A DNA stretch of 64,000 bases from Kappaphycus alvarezii (Eukaryota; Rhodophyta; Florideophyceae; Gigartinales; Solieriaceae). This document shows positions 1-9,603 of the stretch, in pieces. A program made the translations under genes and the position numbers. The stretch covers positions 1-64,000 of the forward strand of contig NADL03000859.1 in assembly GCA_002205965.3 (NCBI GenBank). Reading direction: 5' to 3'. The notes beneath the pieces were generated by a model. That model searched no databases and was not told the DNA's origin. It saw nothing but the letters and a program-made list of their open reading frames with translations. Positions within the stretch are counted from its first letter, which is position 1; every line of letters begins with the position of its first letter.

Positions 1-456
1 ATTCCGGGTTTGAAACAGATGACGACTGGGATTCTAGGATAAGTTTGAAACCCGAATGTGTTTCTTTTTGCGATGATATCGAATCAAAGGACAGAATTCG
101 GAGCATGAAAGAAGATTACCTTTGCAAAGAAAATAAGAATACGGCGAATTCCATATATGAAGATGTGAGCACGACGGAAGAGGTCCTTCAAAATATTGAG
201 GTTGAGGATCAAGAAGAAAAAGGGCGCCAAATGGCAGAAATCTAAGGAAAAGTGCAGCACCTTCCCGCCCCCGCCTCACTGAAAATATCCGACATGTTAA
301 CATCTTCCGAAGTAATTGCATGGAGCGTTTCAGATTTAGACAAGCAAGTGTACCGGTTACTCACTCGTTCGAACTTACCGACACTCAACCGATTTACCAC
401 AAGCCTAGACGTCAACGCCAAAATATGACCAATTTATCTCAGAAAATGTTACAAGT

Positions 457-1893
457 ATGCTGAAAAATGATATTATTCGACCAGTTTCATCCCCATGGTC
501 GTTTCCAGTTGTGGTCGCACCAAAGAAGGATGGAAAGCTGCGTTTTTGCGTCGATTACCGACAACTGAACCAGAGAATGATACCCGATCGATTTCCGATT
601 CCGAACATGGAGGAGATCCTCGAGGACCTGAAGGACGGGAGATATTTCACCTCAATTGACCTTTACACTGGCTATTGGCAGATTCCATTGGATGAAAAAT
701 GTAAGGAAAAACAACCTTTACCAGCAAAGCCGGTACGTTCAGGTTCGAAGTGATGCCTTTTGGTCTCATGAATGCACCAGCTACATTCCAAAGAATGATG
801 AACGAGGTTTTGAAAGGACTTCCATTCGCAAGAGTCTATATCGATGATGTCGTCATATTCTCAGAAACATTGGATCAGCACATCTCGCACGTCAAACAGT
901 TGTGGAGAGGATATCGGAGTATAGCTTGAAAATTAAGTTGAGCAAATGCTTCTTTGCGAAAACTTCTATCCAATTACTCGGTCATATCGTCGACCAAGAG
1001 GGAATTAGAGTGGATCCAGAGAAAACGAAAAAAATAAAGTTGGCACCAAGGCCCGCTTCAAAGACGGAGGTCCGAAGCTTCTTAGGACTGGCCTCATATT
1101 ACAGAAGATTTATCAAAGATTTCGCCAAGACTGCAGCACCGTTACATGCCAGCACTACGAAGAACGGAAAATTTTACTGGAACAAGGAAATGGAAACTGC
1201 ATTTCAGGAGCTTAAAGATAAGCTATGTGTCCCCCAGTTCTCATGTACCCAGATTTCAAGAGACCATTCGTTGTGGAGACAGATGCCTCAGAACGGTCTT
1301 TGGGTGCCGTTTTGTCCCAAAAAGATGAAAACGGAAGACTACACCCTGTTCAATTCGCAAGCCGAACTCTGAATGACGCGGAAAAGAGATACTCAGTCTG
1401 CGAGAAAGAAGCGCTAGCTGTCGTCTTCGCGCTGAAAAAGTTTCGCGTATACCTTTTATCACTCGAGAAATTTGTCTTGATAACTGATCACCAGGCACTT
1501 AAAACAGCATTCCAAAAGAAGGATGTACATCACCGCTTGGCCCGATGGCTCGACATTTTCGCAGAATATCGGTTTGAAATTGTGTATAGACCCGGACGCA
1601 ATAATCAGCCTGCCGATTACCTATCCCGCTTGAGGGACGCACTGATTCCAAATGAAAAAGCTTCGGAGGACATCGTCGGAGTCGCCGAGTTGCAGTTGCC
1701 GAACGATAACGAGTACGAAGCTAATATTCACGGACTGATCAAATTCCTCGATGGACTAGAAATGAGAAAGGTTGATCTTGAACACCGAAATTGGGTACGC
1801 AGGAATCAAAAGGCTTTTACATTGTGGAATGGGAAACTTTTCCGGCACACTAAAGCCGGTCCCCGACTAGTGGCCCCTTTAAAGAAAGAATGA
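457..1893 (+). pseudogene. G1 pol: reverse transcriptase and RNase H, frameshifted
   Basis: RT block 1 reads LKNDIIRPVSSPWSFPVV, followed by GKLRFCVDYRQLN and the TSIDLYTGYWQI catalytic region. The frame then shifts near 715. In the new frame EVMPFGLMNAPATFQRMM and the intact active site VYIDDVVIF are readable. A second shift lies near 900, before the thumb (LLGHIV, RSFLGLASYYRRF). A third near 1225 leads into the RNase H domain (FVVETDASERSLGAVLSQ, FASRTLNDAEKRY, TDHQAL). RT copies the element RNA and RNase H removes the RNA strand of the hybrid. All catalytic Asp motifs are present, so decay has come mainly by small indels. Family assignment is secure. Confidence 0.9.
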
Positions 1894-2925
1894 AGATCTT
1901 GAGGACTTTCCATGATGAGCTAGGGCATTGGGATCTCGAAACAACCAAAAATTCGTAACTGAGAGATTCTGGTGGCCCGGTATCCATAAGGACGTCTATA
2001 ACTTCGTGAAAAGCTGCGACAACTGCCAAAAATTCACTCCAATACGGAAGTATAAGACAACTCTAAGTTTTCCAGTTTCCGGTCTCTTTGAAACCTTCTC
2101 AATTGACTTCGCGGGCCCGTTCAAGGAAACTTCTTCCGGAAACAAATATCTCCTTATAGGGGTGGAACATCTTACTGGATGGCCAATAGCAGTTGCAGTC
2201 GAGGAGGCAAATGCTGAGGTGGTACTGAGATTCATCGAAAAAGAAATAATTGAACCGTTTGGTCTTCCAAAAAGGATCATCTCGGATAACGCCCTTTGTT
2301 TTACTGCAACTTCACTGCTTCGTTTTTGGAAGAGAAAGGATTCAGCTGAAGACCGTTCTCGCATACGCTCCTATGTCCAACGGGAAAGCGGAGAGGATGG
2401 TTGGAACCATCAAACGAGCAATATCGAAAACTATGTTGGAGAATGAAATCCAGTGGGAAGATGCCTTACCAAAAGTGTTATACGGCTACCGTCGAAGAAG
2501 AGGAAGAAATGGACGCTCACCATTCGAGCTAATGTACGGAAGGGCTCCTAGAATGTTACAGAGAGACATGGAAACAAATATTATCGATGAAGAGAGTAGG
2601 GAAGTTGAACTACTGGTCACTGAAGGCTGGAGATCACACCGCGCGCTAACAGACAAGAAATAAGGATGCAGAACCTGCAGTCAGAACCTTTTCAGTTGGC
2701 TCTAAAGTACTTGTAGTACATGGAAAAGCAATGCAGCAGGCTGTGAAGTGGCCGGCCTTCCAAACCAAGTACTCGAACCCTTGCATCGTCACGGAGGAAA
2801 GACACCCGCACTATCAGCTCTGTTCAAGCTCAGGGAAGAGATCAAGGAGGGCCATCCATGCACGTCGTCTGGTCCCTTACCATCAGAGGCCTGAAGAATT
2901 CCTTCTCACACAGGACTATGCGCAA
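1894..2925 (+). pseudogene. G1 pol: integrase, frameshifted
   Basis: After a stop near 1891 the integrase zinc-binding region is visible (FHDELGHW, then CDNCQ). The catalytic core follows: SIDFAGP (first Asp), RIISDNALCF (second Asp) and, after a shift near 2340, NGKAERMV (Glu). The C-terminal SH3-like region continues in another frame around 2690-2890 and ends with the motif RAIHARRLVPY, which is shared with G2 and G3. The protein would insert the cDNA into the chromosome. No chromodomain is seen at the C-terminus. At least three reading frames are needed to cover the domain, so it is inactive as it stands. Confidence 0.88.
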
Positions 2926-3570
2926 CCACGGGGCATACTCATCTTTAACTATAGAATGATTCCTATGGGAGGAAAAAGGGCCTGGGAATGGATCATCTCG
3001 GTTACGCGGGACTACTACGAACTCCACGTAATCATCCATTTCTACATTAATATATGCCTATGTTTTCGTACGTTGAACGGACCATTGCTACCTGAAGATG
3101 ATTTCCGACTATTAATAAGAGTTCTATTTTCATTCCAAAACGGAAGGTTCACGGAAGCAGGTCCAGAGTTTGTGGAGGTAATATATCATTACTCTATAGG
3201 AAGATATGGAATGGTAGCTGCTGGAGACTTGTCGCAAACGTATCTGAATATTATCCGTCCAATTTACGTATTTCTCAAGAACAACCAAGACGTGCGACTG
3301 AGAAGTTACGCCTTACCCCCGGATATGGAATACAGGCTGGTCCCGTATCCTCTATGGGAACCTTACGTTTCTCCGCCACAAATTGGGAACGTTGGAGGCG
3401 GTGAGGATCCTCCTGAAGCAGTGATGATGACCAGAGGAGGACCTTCAGGAGACAACAACCCGCCCAGAAGAGGTTCCGGTCGTCCCCGAGAGGACCTCGT
3501 GCAGGTCCCAGTACGTCAGGAGCTGGTCGCGGCCATTCATCGGGACCGTCCACCACAACTTCATCTCTAG
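2731..3570 (+). CDS. Integrase C-terminus running into accessory domain copy 1
   Basis: This 279-codon frame starts inside the integrase C-terminal domain and stays open about 220 codons beyond the point where the G2 and G3 integrases end. The extension (from about residue 70) has no domain I recognise. A core of roughly 110 residues, from INICLCFRTLNGP to VPYPLWEPYVSPP, has a clear paralogue in the next ORF (3678-4052); about a third of residues match by eye. After the core comes a Gly/Pro/Arg-rich tail (about residues 215-279). The position between integrase and the 3' LTR is where many gypsy-like elements carry env-like or accessory genes. I see no signal peptide or convincing membrane span, so an envelope role is not supported. 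Confidence 0.6.
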   Translation: MQQAVKWPAFQTKYSNPCIVTEERHPHYQLCSSSGKRSRRAIHARRLVPYHQRPEEFLLTQDYAQPRGILIFNYRMIPMGGKRAWEWIISVTRDYYELHVIIHFYINICLCFRTLNGPLLPEDDFRLLIRVLFSFQNGRFTEAGPEFVEVIYHYSIGRYGMVAAGDLSQTYLNIIRPIYVFLKNNQDVRLRSYALPPDMEYRLVPYPLWEPYVSPPQIGNVGGGEDPPEAVMMTRGGPSGDNNPPRRGSGRPREDLVQVPVRQELVAAIHRDRPPQLHL

Positions 3571-3677
3571 CTCTCCTTCACAACCATGCACAGCATACAG
3601 TCGGAAGAAGAAGATTATCTTTTTGGCTTCGCAATATCTCCGAGGATGCGAACGATGCGCAGGTCATTTCTTATTTC

Positions 3678-4052
3678 ATGATAAGCATCTGTTTGTGTTT
3701 TAGGGCGCTACATGGACCGCACTTATCTTACGAAGATTCGTTCTTGATGATGCGCGTCTTCTTTTCTTATCGACATCCATTCCTCCGGCATCTTCCAGAA
3801 GAGTTTGCATATCACATATATTTTTTCACTCTTGGAAGATTCGGAAGAGTCACGGAAGAAGAATGTATTCAACCCCACCTCGATGTGATCAAACCAATAT
3901 ATGAGGCTATGCTACAAAGTGAGGTACCAGTAATGCGAACCTACTTTTTAGAGCATCATATTGGTAATCAGTTGCATCCGTACCCGTTTGAGAGACCATA
4001 CATCTTATCAATAAGACAGCGAACACTAACGGAAGCAGAAGAAGAGCAGTGA
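3678..4052 (+). CDS. Accessory domain copy 2, unknown function
   Basis: This 124-codon ORF begins MISICLCFRALHGP and repeats the plan of the preceding accessory domain. Shared landmarks are CLCFR-L-GP, RVFFSY/RVLFSF, the LGRFGRV/IGRYGMV block, IKPIY/IRPIY and PYPFERPY/PYPLWEPY. It ends 19 bases before the polypurine tract. A GT...TTTTAG stretch at about 3661-3702 just ahead of the core could be a small intron joining it to upstream sequence; this is inference. No catalytic motif or known family is recognised. Retention of a diverged tandem duplicate in frame suggests the domain was under selection in the element. Confidence 0.55.
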   Translation: MISICLCFRALHGPHLSYEDSFLMMRVFFSYRHPFLRHLPEEFAYHIYFFTLGRFGRVTEEECIQPHLDVIKPIYEAMLQSEVPVMRTYFLEHHIGNQLHPYPFERPYILSIRQRTLTEAEEEQ

Positions 4053-4070
4053 CGACCCGGGACGTTCGCC

Positions 4071-4085
4071 TTGAGAAAGGGGGCG
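4071..4085 (+). other. G1 polypurine tract
   Basis: The stretch TTGAGAAAGGGGGCG lies directly before the LTR start TGTAATAC. It is where plus-strand DNA synthesis would be primed, and it fixes the left border of the 3' LTR. Confidence 0.7.
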
Positions 4086-4087
4086 TG

Positions 4088-4199
4088 TAATACAAAAAAT
4101 GGTCCTCCCCTCATTTAATACAGGAAATGGTCCTCCCTTCACGTAATACAGGAAATGGTCCTCCCTTCACGTAAGACAGGAAATGGTACTTCCCTCGTG
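4088..4199 (+). repeat. Four tandem 28-bp repeats at the LTR start
   Basis: Four consecutive 28-base units begin at 4088, 4116, 4144 and 4172, each of the form TAATACAGGAAATGGTCCTC plus eight bases. Units 2 and 3 are identical; units 1 and 4 carry several changes. They occupy the extreme 5' end of the LTR, where U3 enhancer repeats often lie, so an enhancer role is possible but unproven. Confidence 0.85.
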
Positions 4200-4455
4200 T
4201 AATCCAGCAACCTACAACGATCCCGCCCCTAACTTCTCCAACCGTCATTTCCAAATTTACTTCCATTTTATCTAGATATTTTTATACTGTATTTAACCCT
4301 CTGAATCGACCCCGAATCAAGTCCCTTTTCCCTTTTAGCTTACCTCCTCCTCCAAATTCGCCTTTTTTGAGAAGAAGGGCGCAAATGCACTATTGCAAAA
4401 TCCCTTGCAGATTTATTTTACCTATTCCTAATCTATAGAACCTGCCCCGGGAGCC

Positions 4456-4463
4456 TATTTAAA
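4456..4463 (+). promoter_or_regulatory. TATA-like box ahead of the LTR-borne gene
   Basis: The sequence CCTATTTAAA lies about 115 bp before the ATG at 4573. The diverged LTR copy has CCCTATTTAAA about 80 bp before its homologous ATG at 56261. Conservation while the surroundings diverged supports a promoter for the acidic gene. Confidence 0.5.
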
Positions 4464-4572
4464 CCCCTTTATTCTAAGTTCCAAATGCCCCCGATCATTT
4501 TACTCATCACCCCTCTCCCCCCACACACCCAAAGCACCCCACATTGCCTCCTGTTCCCCAACTTCTATCACA

Positions 4573-5180
4573 ATGAGCAACCTTCGCCCCTCTGTCCCTA
4601 TTTCCAAAAACCGCCCTTCCCGTTCCATCAATGGCCTTCGTCTCGCCGCCTACGGGCCAACCGATGCCGACGACTACATCCGGCGGCAAACAAAGAAGCA
4701 AATCATCGAGTTCGTGCGCCGCCTCTTCATAGAAGAAGAAGCGAGGGAGGTAAGTCCGGGAGAGGCCGAGAAGGTCGAGGAGGAGAGCGGGGAGTCCTTC
4801 GAGGAATGGTTAGCCCCTGAGCTAGTGTACGAGGATCAGGAAGATGAGGATGAGGAGGATGAGGAGGATGAGGAAGATGAGGAGGATGAGGAGGATGAGG
4901 AAGATGAGGAGGATGAGGAGGATGAGGATGAGGAAGAAGAGGATGAGGAGGATGAGGCAACAGGGGGCATGGAAAGTGTTGGACCGGTGGGGCCTGGAAT
5001 AGAGAGTATGGATCAAGTTGTGCCACGATGGAACCGGATGGAGATATCTTTAGTAGTCTAGATATCTCCCAGGGGGAAATAGAGAGTTGTGAGCCATTCG
5101 CAGATATTTGTGGGGACTGCTTGGACAGCATGGATATTTTAGAGGAGTTGTTTGGATCTGATTTAGAGAATGGGAAATAA
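4573..5180 (+). pseudogene. LTR-borne acidic protein gene (one frameshift)
   Basis: The ORF starts MSNLRPSVPISKN, continues with a basic/acidic helical part (DDYIRRQTKKQIIEF) and then a run of about 40 residues of Asp/Glu encoded by GAGGAT/GAGGAA repeats (4833-4955). The frame ends at 5061, but a single-base shift near 5025 restores a C-terminal stretch reading DGDIFSSLDISQGE, then DICGDCL, MDILEELF and SDLENGK, with a stop at 5178-5180. The same order is present in the diverged copy at 56261-56831 (MTNLRTS, ESMDQ, EPDEGIFSGLDISQE, MDILGE, SDIED). Conservation of the protein ends between copies shows it is a real coding sequence. Function is unknown; an acidic, possibly chromatin- or histone-binding protein is speculation. 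Confidence 0.65.
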
Positions 5181-5307
5181 GAGGACCAAATTAATTGTTA
5201 GTTTCTTAAGTATCTTTTGCTTAGAGTATATTGTCCACACAAAGTATTTTTATGCATTTCTTAGTATCTTCTGTAGTTTTGTTCGGACTTTAGGGGTAGC
5301 CAAAAGT

Positions 5308-5316
5308 CTATATAAG
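5308..5316 (+). promoter_or_regulatory. LTR TATA box
   Basis: CTATATAAG lies about 310 bp before the LTR end, inside the block best conserved among the LTR copies (also at about 29050; AATATAAG in the copy near 56965). This is the expected core promoter for the full-length element transcript. Confidence 0.6.
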
Positions 5317-5637
5317 CTGAGTAAACTGCTTCCTCATGGAGAGGTCAAGCAAGTTGGCAGACAACTTCAAGCCAAGTCCCGAGTAGTAGGAAGTTGAGAG
5401 TCAACTTCAGACCCAAGAACACTTTTTCTTACGCTGGTCGCAGAGCGTCAGTGGTAGACTCTGCCCCTTTTATACTTGCTTGTAGCTTGTTCAACTCTCT
5501 TCTATATACACTCCCTTTTGTTCGTTCAACAATACCACGGCAGCACTTTTGTCGCTCGCAACACCTCCTTCTCAGGGTAATCGGTTCTGAGGATCTCTTC
5601 CCCCGCCGATTTATCCCTATCACATTGCAAACGACCC

Positions 5638-6160
5638 GTGGACAGGGTAGGAGACCACGCAGTGGACCTGTGTCCTTTTGGTTTCGGTCGCAAATACCGG
5701 CACGACTCTCTCCGCAACGTCATTGCTAGCCGTATCGCCAGTGCAGCCGGCCTGGACTGCCAGTTCGAGGTCCCACTCCTGGTGCCAGGCACCGAGCTAC
5801 GACCCGCTGACATCCTCGTCCATCCACCCGCAGATCCCGACGGCACCGCGAAACCCCCCATCGCTTGCGACGTCACCGTCGTCTCACCGTTCAAGGTCGG
5901 CGTACGATGAAGTGCCATTCGTGAAGTGGGAGGTGCTGCTTCAGTCAGCGGTGCACCGCAACAAGGTCACTGAACTGGAACGCAAACTACCGTTTCGACT
6001 CCCGCCCCTTTTCGACGACCCCACACAGGCCCCCAACTTCGATTTCCAACTGCCGGCTCTTGATTCCCTGGGTTCGCCTTCTCCCGCCACTTTCCTCTTC
6101 ATGGTGGCTATCGTCCTGTGCATCGCGGAGAAGCTTCATATATCAGTTGTAGTTATTTGA
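5638..6160 (+). pseudogene. LINE-like element, 3' coding fragment
   Basis: Frame 5638-5910 reads GDHAVDLCPFG, RHDSLRN, then LRPADILVHPP and ACDVTVVSP. This is the conserved C-terminal part of a LINE-like RT family: an HxxxC-type motif followed by a PD...D-x-T pattern resembling a restriction-like endonuclease. A frameshift near 5905 leads to ALDSLGSPSPAT, the family's C-terminal signature. RT and ORF1 are missing, as expected for a 5'-truncated copy. It starts right after the G1 LTR and its presumed CATTG duplication, so G1 may have inserted into this LINE. Confidence 0.75.
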
Positions 6161-7381
6161 ACGAGAACTTATCGGCGGATTAGTTTACGATCTGGTCGTC
6201 TCTGGCGAACGCTATCTTGTCGCGAATACTCTTGCACGCGACCGCTTTCGCCCATCCGGTTAGCACATAATGTATCTAATTTCTACAGGACCATCGTAGT
6301 CTTCTTCTTCGAATCAGGGCTAGCTGCGTGATATTTTTCGTTTACTTTTTGAATTTAGTATACACGCGAGTGTAAACTTGTAATTTTGTCCTCATGCGTG
6401 GAAAATGTGGGGTGATTTAATATTTGAAAGATATGTGTTGTGTGGCTCATAGTGGCCGGTGTCCTGTGGCCACAAATTATGGTCCCGAGAGCCATGTACA
6501 GTTTTACTATTTTCTATAACACATGTACAGTACAGAACTGTACATGGCCACAAATTTGGGATATGAGAGCCATGTTCAGTACTGTGCATGGCTCTGAGCC
6601 ACAAGTGGCGTGCACTGCACAACAGTACAGTACAGTAGAGGCGCCTCAAAACAGGCGAATAGGGGGTGTAAGGGCTACTTTTTATATTTTGCTAGGAGTT
6701 TAGTATCAATTTATGCGTTTTAGAAAATTGCGAATCTCTATGTCAAGGCTGGTCGACTAAGGTGTGAGCCTCGACCGGCTACAACAACAATCCAAAAACC
6801 ACAACCCCCAGACCCACAAACCACAACCCCCAGACCCACAAACCACAACCCACACACCCACAAACCACAAAACGTAACCCTCAAACCAAAGCAACCAACA
6901 CCAAAACACCAAAAACACCAACAAACCAACACCAAGTTTCCTTGTCCTGTCTTCTGTCCTCAAAGCAGTGGCGTCCTTTGTCTCCTTGGACTTGCGGTGT
7001 GCATGTCGAATTTCAAGGGGGCTATATCCAATAAACTGCAAGTGTCTCTTGTCTCTTTGGACTTTCGGTGCTTAGCTCGAAGTTCAAGGGGGTAATACAC
7101 TCGGTGACTGCTAAAAATTAAAATCTGAGCTAAAAAGCAAAAGCAAAAAGAACAAAACAAAAGAAAAAGAAAAAGATAGAAAGAAAGAAAAAAATAAAAA
7201 AGGAAAAAAGGAAAAGAAAAAAAGAGAGAAATAAAATTAGAAGCTCTCGAATAGAGGTGCGAGAAAAAGACAGAGCCCCCTCCAGTGCCCAAAAAACTAG
7301 TGCTATTAAAACGTTTATCGATACGGGCATCGATTACATCACTGGTAGCTGGTAGAACGCCTAGCGAGCGCAAAGCTTGTG
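6161..7381. other. No gene; simple and tandem repeats
   Basis: Nothing coding is supported. The stretch holds GTAC-rich palindromic words (about 6480-6640, e.g. repeated TGTACAG and CATGTACAG), a C/A-rich tandem array at 6780-6935 built on CCCACAAACCACAACC, two imperfect ~75-bp direct copies around TTCAAGGGGG (6975-7100) and an A-rich, purine-rich tract at 7130-7250. Confidence 0.7.
6780..6935 (+). repeat. CCACAAACC-type tandem array
   Basis: An imperfect ~21-bp unit, CCCCCAGACCCACAAACCACA, is repeated and grades into CCAACACCAAAACACC. It has almost no G. The complement is G/T-rich and could form G-rich secondary structure. It is not a recognised telomere unit. Confidence 0.7.
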
Positions 7382-7636
7382 TGATGGGGACAAATGTTGG
7401 ATTCTGGATTGTTTCAATTACTTTTAAGTACATTACAGTACAATAAAGTACAGTAAAGTATAATAATGCACTGTACGAGTTATTTTTATATTTTAGACTA
7501 TGGTGCGGAAATTCATATTTTTCTAGGAACCGCCGGCCGCCCTTTGGCCACATGCATTTTCGGCGCTTGACTGTATATGTAGGCGAAGCGTCGGATGCGC
7601 ACAAGTAAACTGACAACACAACGAACGACACCAAAA
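7382..7636 (+). repeat. G2 5' LTR
   Basis: Starts TGATGGGGACAAAT and ends near CACCAAAA; it matches 13294-13511 in order and orientation. The shared core includes GGATTGTTTCAATTA, GTAC-rich words, TTTTAGACTA and CCCTTTGGCCACATGCATTT. TGG immediately follows at 7637, as expected for a primer-binding site complementary to a tRNA CCA end, but the tRNA is not identified. Confidence 0.88.
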
Positions 7637-8586
7637 TGGTACTCTTTCGCAGGGCCGAAACTCCCGACGCCAGTTCGGCGGTGTTCGACGGCACTAGCGA
7701 TGTCCGCAAATTCTTCATTTTCTATGAAGACGTCGTTATGGCCTCTAGACCCGATCTGGGGGAAGCAATTTATCTCCTGGGACATCTAGAAGACCCGAAT
7801 TTTGATTTGTACTTCGAGACATTCGCCTCGAATGGCGAACTCGTAGATGAGGCAAAAGACTACCCCTCCGTCAAGCAAAAATTCTTCGAGCATTTCGTCA
7901 AGGAAGAAGACCCCCAAGAAGTTATTGGACAAGCTTTAGAAGTTGTACTCGACATTGAACCAAATGCTGGCTCCCTCAAGGAGATGGATCGCCAGAAAGC
8001 CGGTTTCGACAAAGTTGCAAGATTTGGACTTTTACGTACCGCCGCCTGTCGCCACGAGGATCTATAGCATTTCTTAGCTTTCCATGGGCCTTGACACCAC
8101 TCAAGCATCAGAAAAGGTCTAAGAGACTTTCACTCTAATTGACTTACGTTTATTGGCCCTTCAAGCCGAGTTTCAGACGCCCCGCCGGCCAAGTTGTTAG
8201 TTCGTCCAGACTCCCTTTCCAGAAACATCGACAACAAGGTGGACGCTTTAGCTGAGTATCTCCTCAGACTGACATTGCTTTTAAAAAATAAGATGGGAGA
8301 TAACTGTGCAGGACCTTCGCCAGCACAACAGAGGGGCAACAAAGTTCGTCCGTGATCTTATTGCAACGAACTACGTCACAATTACATGAATTTAGAGAAG
8401 AAACCCCAACGAAATACGCGTCGCTCTTATTGCGGAATGACCGGTCATTTGGAAGCCACCTGCTGCTCTGCCGCTAAGGACAGGTCTTCGGGAGCTCACG
8501 ATACAATCGAGAAGGAGGAAGATGGAAAAGGAGGCCAGGTTAATGTAGTCTGTGAAAGCGATTTAGACACAGATTATGGTATCTAA
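7636..8586 (+). pseudogene. G2 gag with zinc knuckle, stops
   Basis: The ORF at 7636-8067 (MVLFRRAETPDASS; FFIFYEDVVMASRPDLGEA) has the short acidic/helical composition of a gypsy capsid, and it starts right at the LTR/PBS border. A stop at 8065 ends it. After further stops the same frame gives YCGMTGHLEATC (about 8433-8465), a CCHC knuckle in which the first Cys position is Arg or Ser. Gag packages the element RNA; this one is not translatable as a whole and the knuckle is incomplete. Confidence 0.7.
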
Positions 8587-8706
8587 GAAGTAGTTAATGC
8601 AACGATAAGAACAGCTGAGGGAGAGAACTTGCCAAAACAGCCTCGCCAAGGAAGCTACGGGGGGATTCCGATATCCCGTCCCGTGAATAACCCGCACTAA
8701 GTCCGA

Positions 8707-9498
8707 GTGATTCCCTCAGTCCCTCTGGTAGAAGAATTACGTAATTTGAACCGCAGGAGGAAGCCGAAGAAGAACATCCGCGCAAAAAAAAACTCGAAAA
8801 ATATCCAAGAGTACGTTGGAAAATCCGACGTCGTGTTGGAACTTGCAAATGCCAACTGTGGTCTGACATTTGGCCAGCTCCTTCGTGGGGATGCAGATGG
8901 AGCTACCAAGATAATGCACCGTTTGCTCGGGAAGCAGTCAGTAGCCCGCGTCGAGGTCGTATCTAACCCGGAATCTCGCCTATTAAGAGTCGTACAACTT
9001 AAGATTTATGGCCGTGAAGTTTGGGAATTGCTAGACTCTGGGGCAGTACCCAACGTGCTGTCTGCCGTCTTGTCTCAACGATTACGTCCATCGCCGAATT
9101 TTATGTCAAGGAAGATAACAGTGGCTAATGGAGAAAGTCCGTCTTCTGTCAGCTCGTTGCTGAGTGTTCCTACTACTTTCGGAGAGCAAGGGGTCAAGCT
9201 GGACTAACTTGTTGTCGAGAAGTCTCCATTTGACATTATCATTGGACTTCCTGCACTCGCATCTATGCGTGCGAGCATAGAATTTGGAGCACAGAGTGTG
9301 CGCCTATACATTGGGGTCGAAGAAGTCGTGCTACCGCTCGGAACTGACGCAAAAATGACCGAGAACAGGCTCGTTGAAGGCGAAGATATCGGTACTCCCA
9401 GCGAAGATTTCACATACGATTCGAACGCTGGACCGGAGTCATCGGAATCATCCGAAGAAGAACTTGTTTTGCCCATCCGCGGAGACGTCTTGGAATAA
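8707..9498 (+). pseudogene. G2 aspartic protease region
   Basis: In the same frame as gag, VWELLDSGAVPNVLS (about 9026-9070) is the pepsin-like active site (D-S-G-A). Downstream, DIIIGLPALASM resembles the conserved ILG-x-x-xL part. One stop (9205) separates this from the acidic linker at 9265-9498. Gag, protease and RT share a frame, so a single gag-pol ORF is likely ancestral. The protease would mature the polyprotein. Confidence 0.7.
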
Positions 9499-9603
9499 AA
9501 CGATGAGAAACATCCCGACAGAGAAGGCACCACAGATGAAGAAGAAGACGAAGTTCGTGGCGCTCAGAGGGCTCGTCTAGCGCACCTTCGAGAAGAAGAC
9601 CAA

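Larger units (their letters stand above)
1..5622 (+). mobile_element. Ty3/gypsy retrotransposon G1 (5' end outside window)
   Basis: The internal order RT, RNase H, integrase, accessory ORFs, polypurine tract and LTR is that of a gypsy-type element read left to right. The 5' LTR and gag lie beyond the left edge; bases 1-450 correspond to the protease-RT linker, by comparison with element G2 at 9604-9790. A purine tract ends at 4085 and an LTR starting TGTAATAC follows. The LTR ends at 5622 in CCCTATCA, an end shared with copies at 29367 and 57272. The next five bases, CATTG, would be the target duplication, but the left flank is not available to check. The coding part has several single-base frameshifts yet keeps most catalytic motifs. 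Confidence 0.88.
4086..5622 (+). repeat. G1 3' LTR, about 1.54 kb
   Basis: The left border is set by the polypurine tract and the TG start. The right border is the CCCTATCA end, homologous to the ends of the copies at 28644-29367 and about 56180-57272. The last ~340 bp (5285-5622) are the best conserved part, with the block GTAGCCAAAAGTCTATATAAG and a common 3' end. The LTR is unusually long and contains four 28-bp repeats, an upstream TATTTAAA box, an acidic-protein gene and a second TATA box. The matching 5' LTR is outside the window. Confidence 0.75.

Noticed and set aside
3000..4052. Retroviral envelope gene downstream of G1 integrase
   Set aside because: No signal peptide, cleavage site or membrane anchor is visible; the duplicated domain is unlike an envelope protein.
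4833..4955. GAGGAT run as a pure microsatellite without coding role
   Set aside because: The flanking protein ends are conserved in the copy at 56261-56831, so the run lies in a real coding sequence.
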